From contig SVOJ01000004.1 of NCBI GenBank assembly GCA_015066385.1, positions 122,925 to 186,924 of the forward strand: a stretch of 64,000 bases of DNA, written 5' to 3'. A model generated the notes under the pieces. That model searched no databases. It had not been told where the DNA came from and worked only from the letters and a program-made list of their open reading frames with translations. The translations under genes and the position numbers were made by a program. This DNA is from Oscillospiraceae bacterium. GTDB taxonomy: Bacteria; Bacillota; Clostridia; Oscillospirales; Acutalibacteraceae. Below are positions 12,301-21,300 of this stretch, piece after piece (position 1 is the stretch's first letter; every line of letters starts with the position of its first letter).

Positions 12301-15300
12301 ACTTTCCACAACCCATGTCAGGGTGTAGACATCGCGGTCATAGTAAACAGAAAGTTCAAGTGTTGTGCCGGGAACGGGGATATTGCCCGTCAGACGGCTC
12401 TTTTCGGTGTTGAGCGTGAAACCGGTTTCCGTTGCGGCAGGAGTCAGGGTGACAGGGCTGTCGGTGGGTGCTTTGTTTTCGGTTTCGCGGCGGGTTTCAA
12501 CGTATTCACCGTTGAGGTTTTCATAGTAATAGACAACCGTGTATTTCTGCGGGATCGGTGTCCATGTTGCTTCGAGGGTGATGTCTGCGGTGTAGGCAGT
12601 TGCACCAAGGGTGAGATCGACCACGGGTGTTACCGAATCATTGACGAGCCAGCCTGCGAAGGTATAACCCTTGCGTTCGGGTTTTTCAATCTTTGTATCC
12701 GTGCCGTAGGTATGTGCCGTAACCTGTGCAAATGCTTCTGCATTTTCAAGACCTTCGTACTTGATTTCATACGAATTTGCAGTCCAGATTGCCTTGACGG
12801 TGATGTTCTGTGCGGGCATGGTTTCGGGAAGTGTATCCCATCCGTCAAAGGTGTAACCCGTCTTGGTGGGATTGTTTTCGGGAGCCTTTACGGTTGCACT
12901 ATAATAATAGGTAGCCATGCCGATATCACTGCCGCCGAGGGTGTCAAAGGTAACGGTGTACTGATTACGGGTGTAGTAGTAATCAGCAACCGCACTGCCG
13001 TCTGCTTTGATATAAATTTCGGCAGTTTCCTGCGGTTTTGTGAAACCGGCAATGTCTGCAAGAGTGATCTGTGCGGTGGTTGCGGTGGTACCGGTGCCGA
13101 CAAAGGACTTTTCACTCTTGACATAAGAATTCAGATCGGTCGAACCGTCCACGGGCTGCAGCCAATAATTGACGGTATACTCGGTATCGGTGTTGGCGGT
13201 CCAGGAAGCGGTAAAGGTCTTGTCCCCGGTGCTGCCCTTGCCGATGATGCCGTTTCCGCTCCAGCCTGCGAAGGTATAACCGACCTTATTGGGAGCAAGC
13301 AGGGTTACAGTATCTTCGATGGTATAGTTTTCAGGGTTTTTGGGATGGTTTTCGGCATTTTCAAGGCCATTGTATATAATTTTGTATTCAATGGCTTTCC
13401 ACGATGCGGTGATTGCGGTGTCTTCAGCCGGCATGGTGGCAGGAATTGCCTTATCCCAGCTTACAAATTCATAACCCGTCTTGGTTGCTCTGTAAGTTGT
13501 GTCAACAGCAGTGTTATAATCCTGCTTGACGGTATGCAGAACCGTCTGACCGTCTGCATCATAGAACGTGATGGTGTACTGATTGATCGTCCACTGTGCA
13601 GTGACAGTCAGATCGTTTGCAGGCATGGTTGCGGGAATTGCAACATCCCAGCCTGCAAAGGTGTAACCGGTCTTTGTGGGATTTGCGGGAGCGGTGACAG
13701 CCGTGTTGTAGTCCTGCCTGATGGCTTCAATTGCAGTACCGCCATCGGTGTTGAATGTGATGGTGTACTGATTGATCGTCCACTGTGCAGTGACAGTCAG
13801 ATCGTTTGCAGGCATGGTTGCGGGAATTTCCACATCCCAACCGTCAAAGGTGTAACCGGTCTTGGTCGGTGCGGAAACCGTACCGACGGGTTCGCCGTAG
13901 TTCTTGGTGATTGCGGCAACTTCCGTTCCGCCGTCGGTGTTGAATGTGATGGTATAACTGTTGATGTTCCACTTCGCAGTGAGAGTCATATTTTCGGCGG
14001 GCATGGTGGCAGGAACTTCAACCTTTACGTCATTAACATACCAACCGTCAAAGGTATAGCCTGTTCTGGTCGGATCTGCAACCGTGCCGACGGATTCGCC
14101 GTAATTCTTTGTGATTGCGGCAATTTCCGTACCGCCGTCAGTATTGAAAGTAATGGTATAACTGTTGACCGTCCAGGTTGCAGTCACTTCAATATTTTCT
14201 GCGGGCATGGTGGCGGGCAATGCGGGAGACCAGCCAGCAAAGGTATAACCGGTCTTGGTCGGATCTGCGGGTGCAACCACATCTGCACCATACTTGTAAG
14301 ACTGTTCAGCCACAGCGGCTTCACCGCCGTCAGCATCAAAGGTGATCTTGTAAGAATTACGGGTATAATACAGTTCAATTTCGGTTGTGCCGTCAGCGGC
14401 AACGGTAAATGTTTCAACCTTCGCACCGTTCTGCATTGCATAGGCATAGGTGAAGCCTTCTCTGACGGGAGCAACTTGTGCAGCCGTTACCTGACTGTCA
14501 GCCGCAGCAGACAGTTTGGTTTCGTCAAAGGAATCGAAGTTGTTTGCAGTCTGACCTTCAAAACGAAGTGTTACCTTGTATTCAATACCGAGGGCGTTCC
14601 AGTTTGCGGTGAATTCAAGATTGCCCATGGAGCCTTTTTCAATGGTAACATCCTTGGTGGGTGTGGTCTGACCGTCAAAGGTCCAGCCGAGGAATTCATA
14701 ACCCGTTTTGGTGGGTTCGACAAGGCTGAAGGTTTCGGTTTCGATGGTATAAGTTGCGGGGTTCGTGTTTACGGCATTTTCGATACCTTTATATATAATG
14801 GTATATTCTTCTGCCGTCCAGGATGCAACAAGTGCAACATTCACTGCATTTGCGGGATCAATGGTCAGATCCGTCTTTGCGGCGGCACCGTTGAGCGACC
14901 AGCCGTTGAAGATGTAACCGGGCTTGGTTGCATTGGGAACGGTGATGTTTTCATCGGTGACAATGTAAGAATCTTTTGTGAAGTCGCTTACGAGTGTACC
15001 GCCCACAGTATCCACGGTGATGGTATAGGAGATGGGCGTTGCATTGGCGGTCAGGCTGAGGTCGGAAGCGGGCATGGTGAATGCCTGATTCTGTGTTGCG
15101 GAATAATCACTGCCGTCTGCAGTATTGGTCCACTTGCTCCATGCATAACCCGTCTTCATGGAAGCGGTGAACGAAACGGCAGCCTGATAGTAGTAAGACT
15201 GTTCTACGGGTACACTTGCAATACCGTCCCCTGCAACAAGGGTCAGTTTGTACTGATTGCGGTCATAGTATACTTTCAGAACAAGATTGCCTTCGGGCGG

Positions 15301-18300
15301 CATGGGGGTGTCAAGTACGGTTTTTTCCGTATTCAGGGAGAAGCCGGTTTCCTCTGCGGGGGTCAGTTCGAGTTCGGAACCGGTTGCAAGTTTGCCGGTT
15401 TTGGTTTTGCTTGCATCAAGAACGTAATTTTCACCCTTGGTGTCCATGAAGTAGAATTCAACCGTGTAATTCTGTTCCACGGGAGTCCATGTTGCGGTCA
15501 GGGTGAAATCAGCCGTAAAGTCATTTTCCTTTACAGTGTAATCCGTACCCAGTGCATTTCCGTTTGCCGTCCAGCCTGCGAAAGCATAGCCGAGTTTTTC
15601 GGGGTTGGGAATGTCGGTTGTTGTGTCATAGGTATGCGTTGCGGGTACAGTGACACCGTCAGCAAAGGCACCGCCGTCAAGTTCATAGGAGATGTTGAAG
15701 ACATTGGGATCCCACAGGGCAAGAATATCAAGATCCGAGTCTGGCATGGTGGGAATGGTGTCAATATCTTTCCAGCCCAGGAACGAGTAACCCGTTCTTA
15801 CGGGATCGGCAACAGTGGGAATGGTTGCACCGAATTCCACATTTTCAAATGCCTGATGAGAAACAGCCGTTTCGTTTTCACCCTTGGTGATGTAGTAAGT
15901 CAGGGTGTGGCTGTTTCTTGTATAATACAGCTTGATGACTGTGCTGCCGTCGGCGGCAACGGTGGGATCTGCAGTCAGAACAATGCCGTCCTTATCGGTC
16001 GCTTCTTTAAAGGTAAAGCCTTCGATTGTCGTTTTCAGGGTATCGAGGACGATTTTTTCACCCGTTGTGGAACCGACGGTCTGCGTTTCGCCGTACTGCG
16101 AATAGGTATCGGCATTAAGGTCTTCTATATAATAGATTACATTATAATTTGCATTGCTTTCCGTCCATGTGGCGGTATAGGCACGTGCACCCGTGGAGCC
16201 CTTGGCAACGGTAACAGCAGTGCTTGCGGAATCAAGATCCGTACCCGTCCAGCCGGCAAAGGCATAACCGACCTTGGTGGGGTTGGTGAGGGTAAAGTTT
16301 TCGGTTTCAATGGTATAGTTTTCGGGGTTGGTGACACCGTCGGCAAGGGAACCGCCGTTGAGGTTATAAGTAATATCATAAACAACGGGAGTCCATGTTG
16401 CGGTATAAGCGCGAGGCTCCGTGGAGCCTTTGGCAACGGTAACGGATGTGCTTGCGGCATCAAGGCCTGTACCCGTCCAGCCTGCAAAGGTATAGCCTGT
16501 TCTGGTGGGGTTGACAAGGGTGAATGTTGCGGTTTCAACGGTATAAGACGTCGGATTTGTGCCTGCAACTGTGCCGCCTGCAAGGTCATAAGAAATGGTA
16601 TAACTGTCTGCGGTGGCGGTAGCGGTCAGATTGACTTCATTGTCAGGCATGGTGAAGGATGTGCTTGCCTGCGTTTCGGTTTCGGTATAAGTCCAGACCG
16701 CATTGCTGTAGCCGTCTTTGTATTTTGCAACACCGACATTGACCTGCACGCCGTAGAAGTATTCGCCTGCACCGCTGAGTTCTTCAATACCCGTACCCTT
16801 GTTCAGAGTAACAGCGTATTTATTTCTCTGATAATAAACGTTCAGAATCAGAGAACCGTCTGCCTTGATATAATCACTGACGGTTGTTTGTGTTGCCGTG
16901 AAGCCCGATACGGTTGCGGGAGTGATTGTTACAAGTTCGCCTGTGGTGCCGGTCTTGTTTTCGATTGCGGGTTCACCGTATGCACCGTCTGTACCCATAT
17001 AATAGGTATATACTTTATATTCGGTATTGGTATTTGCAGTCCAATTGGCAACATAAGACTGATCTGCAAGGAATTTATCCTGTGCGGGGTCGATTGTGAT
17101 GAGTTTTTGTGCGGTATCGCCGTTTGCACCCGTCCAACCGTCAAAGGTATAACCGGTTTTGACAGGTGTGGGCAGGGTGAATGCCGCATTTTCAACGGTG
17201 TAGGTAACCTTATACGGATTGGAATCGCCGTCGATGGAACCGCCGTTGAGGGTTGCGGTGACGGTGTAGGTGTTGACAGTGGTAGTGCCCGTGAAAGTCA
17301 GATTTTCGGCGGGCATGGTGGCGGGAACGGTTACATTCCAACCGCTGAACGTGTAGCCGCGTTTGGCATAAGTATAGGCAGTGACTGCCGCACCGTAGCT
17401 GTAAGTATCCGTATGCACGGTTTCGTCGTCAACAATATAAGTAACGGTATAGTCGTTGACATTCCATGTTGCGGTAACGGTCACATCGTTTGCGGGCATT
17501 TTGTCGGGAATGACGGGTGACCAACCTGCAAAGGTGTGTCCTTCTTTTTCGGGATCCGTCGGTTTTGTAATGACGGCATTGTATTCATATTCCGTTACGG
17601 TCTGCACACCGTCAACAATATAAGTAAAGGTATATTTGTCAATTGTCCACAATGCCTTGAGGGTCGTATTGGCTGCGGGCATGGTGGCGGGAACAGCGGG
17701 AGACCAACCTGCAAAGGTGTAGCCGGTCTTGGTCGGGTCTGCGGGTGCGGTAACAGCCGTGCCGAAGTCCTGCGTAATGGGTGCAACGGCAGAGCCGCCG
17801 TCGGTATCAAAGGTAATGGTGTACTGATTGATCGTCCATTTTGCCTTGACGGTCATATCAGCATCGGGCATATAGGACGGGATTGCCTGATCCCAACCGG
17901 CAAAGGTGTAGCCCTCTTTGGTCGGATTTGCAGGTGCGGTAACAGCCGTGCCGAAGTCCTGCGTAATGGGTGCAACGGCAGAGCCGCCGTCGGTGTCAAA
18001 GGTAATGGTGTACTGATTGACCGTCCACTGTGCCTTGACATTCAGACCGCCTGCAGGCATGGTGGCGGGCAGTGCGGGAGACCAACCTGCAAAGGTATAA
18101 CCGGGCTTGGTCGGGTTTGCGGGGGCTGTGATTGCTTCGTCGCAAGCGGCTGTGATGGAATCAACAGCCGTACCGCCGTCAGAATCGAATGTGATGGTAT
18201 ATTCATTGGCTTCCCAGATTGCAATCAGCGTGGTATCGCCGTAAAAACCGGTGATCGGGTCGCCGCCAAAGAACCAGGAAGTCACATCGGTCGGCCAGTT

Positions 18301-21300
18301 GCCGTCTGTGCTTTCCACTTTCCAGCCAAGGAACGTATAGCCTGCTTTGGTGGGTTCGGGAAGAACATCCGTGCTTTCTGCCGTATAGGTGAGAGAATCG
18401 GAAACACCCGTGCCGCCGTCTGCATTAAAGGTCAGGGTATATTCTTTTGTGCCCCATGTGGCGATCAGGGTTTCGCCGCCGGCTGCGAAGGTGCAAGTAT
18501 ATGCACCGGTGCCGGTGATTGTGCCGTCCGAAGTTTTCCAGCCAAGGAAGTCATAACCGCCTTTGACAGGGTCTGTCAGAGTGATTTTGGTATCGGTCGG
18601 CTGACGGTAAATGTTGACGGGGTCGCCGCCGTCTTCGGAAGATACTTCTTTAACGGAAATATTAGAAACGGTATAGGCATGGGAAACATTATCTGCCCCG
18701 TCCTGTCCATACGTAAAATCAAGACGAAGCTGATAGTAGCCAGTGGGATTCGCTGCATTTTCCCATACAGCATCGCTCAGACCTGCGGAATCGCCACAGA
18801 TGAAGGTGCCGGTGAACTGATAATTGTCCCCCACCTTTGTTCTTGCATAGGGTGTGCCGGCAAAGCGGTTATCTGCAGTGCCGCCATGGGTGTTGTTTTC
18901 ATCCCCGCCCATGAAGTAGAAATGCGTGTTGGGAACAGAGGAAGTGAAGGTCAGTTCATAGGTCTTGCCGCTTTCAAGATAGACCCACAAGGGCAGATAT
19001 GCAGTCTGCTGATAATACGATGCCGTAGAGGAAGCAACATACTCGCCCTCTACTTTATAATCGTTATACCAGTTTCCTCTGTAGGTGATGCTTGCTGCAT
19101 CGCCGCCGGAGAAGGTAGCGGTTCCGTCCGGATTGAAAGTGCCGTCGGAAACATAAATCAGGTTTGTTGTGTTGGAACCGCCGTCGGTGTTGACGGTGAG
19201 GTTCTGTTTGTCGGCTGTCCACTTGGCATAGACGGTGGAATTGTCTGCAATTTTATAAATTGAATTTGCTGTTATCTTATTGGTACAGGCAGCTTCCAGA
19301 TACCAGCCGTCAAATGTGTAACCGTCTCTTGCGGGAGTCGGCAGATCGCCGTATGCGGCATCGAAGGTGACGGTTTTGCTTGCAGGCGAAACCGTGCCGT
19401 TCATGGCATCGAAAGTAAGGGTATAGGTATTGGCAGTCCAATCAGCAACAATTTCAGGATTTCCGTATTGCTGATTCGGTTCAACATGTTCTCCGCCGGC
19501 ACCTGTTTCACCAACCGGTTGCCATGTGCCGTCTGCCGTTTTGATTTTCCAATAATTGAATGTATAGCCTGTCAGCGAGGGAGCAGGAAGAAGATAAAAA
19601 TCATCTTCAATATCGTATGCCTGTTTATATGTTGTGTCGTCCACTTTGGTATAACCGGTGGTACCGGCAGGGAATACGGCATCTGCATAAACAACATCGT
19701 ATTTCAGTGCATACTGTATCGGCTCCCACTGGGCATACAGGGATATGGTGTCTTGCACACCGGAACGCAGATTCTTGACGCTTGCCTTGTCGGCATAAGC
19801 GGTTCCCGAACCGTCAGCGGCTGTGTTCCAACCTGTGAACGTGTACCCGTTTTTGGTGTAACCGTTTGCGTTCAGCGTTACGGTTTGATCGTACTTCACG
19901 GTCATGTTTTGGGTTGCACCGCCGGTACTGCCGTTGCCTTCAAGGTAAATGGTATAGGTATTCGGTTCCCAGATGGCATAAAGCGTCTGCGAAGTAACCG
20001 CTGTGTCAGTTGTTACTGCCGTTGTACCTGTCGGAGTTGTTGCCCAACCCTTGAATGTGTAGCCGGTACGCTGTAACTGCGGATATAAGTTGTAATCTGC
20101 AAGGTCGGGCAGGTCACCGTAGGTACCGCTGTCGGTTGCAATTCTTGCGGCAGGAGAATAGGTGGTGTTTGTGCTTCCCTGCTCGATCTTGATATAAGCC
20201 TGATAGTTGTTTACACTGAGACTGGTGCCTTTATAACCCCAGAACACAGCCTTATCAATTGCTGTTGCATCCGTTGCAGTAAAAGTATGATTATAATTGC
20301 GGTCTTGCGCATCTCCGATGTCATAATTCTGTCTCGGACTCAATTGTCCGCCGTTTGCATTTTCATATTCCCAGACAAGACAACTGGCATTCGTGCTCAA
20401 TGAACCGCTTTGCACGTCAATGTTGATTCTGTACGGTGTGTTGACAAGAGGGCTGAATGCAGCCGTAGCATAGTTACCGTTCGCACTCAAAGTGCCGTTC
20501 AGAGTCAATTTTTCTGTGCCATCCATTGTGACGGTAACACCGCCTGCGGTGGTTACATTATTAAGAACGAAAAGATTGGGCTTGATGCCGTTATAGTTAA
20601 CGTCAAAGAAGATCTTTCTGTGCTGGCCGAGATTGTTTTTGAGCGCATTGACAGCATTGTTAAGATTTGTAGCAAGCGTGTCAACATCAACGGAACCGTC
20701 AAGTTTGGTGAGTCCCATTGCCGCCGCACGGTAAGCCGATTTGAAAGTCTGCCATGCTGTAAAGTTGGTGTCATAATAATGGGAGCCGTACTCTGCTTTC
20801 AAACCGAGCGTACCCATGAAATTGATGGCATTGTTGACAGCGGTACGCAGGGTGGATTTGTTGTAATAAGTGGCTTTCATTTCGCAAAGAGAATGGCTTT
20901 GTGCATCATAATTACCGTCAATAGCGGAATCCATATTAGCATAAAACCCTTTTACTCTGTAAACCGCCGTTGCCCCTGCTGTGTTTGTGGAACCTGTCAA
21001 AGCTCTTGGCCATGCACCGGCATAACGGATGCCTTCGCTTGTATCATAGCTGCGGTCATAGTTTCCGTTTGACTGTGCGGCAATAACAGTTCCTCTGTCA
21101 TTATAAAGAGTTGACGAATTGCCGCTGCCTTCATACCATTTGTTGAAATAATCGGTACCTCTGCCTGTAAAGTCGGCAACATACCAGTTACCTGTACCAC
21201 CTTTTGCGTCTTCATCATCCGTTACCATCATACCTACGGCAAGATTCGGTATTTGATTCAGATTACTACTATATCGGCTGGTATCAATATACAAATTACC

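Noticed and set aside
4081..19263. Very long forward-strand open frames (up to about 2900 codons) opposite the giant gene
   Set aside because: They are in register with the codons of the reverse-strand repeat protein, have improbable Cys/Gly/Ile-rich translations, lack ribosome sites and domains, and arise because the repeats use few codons whose complements are stops.
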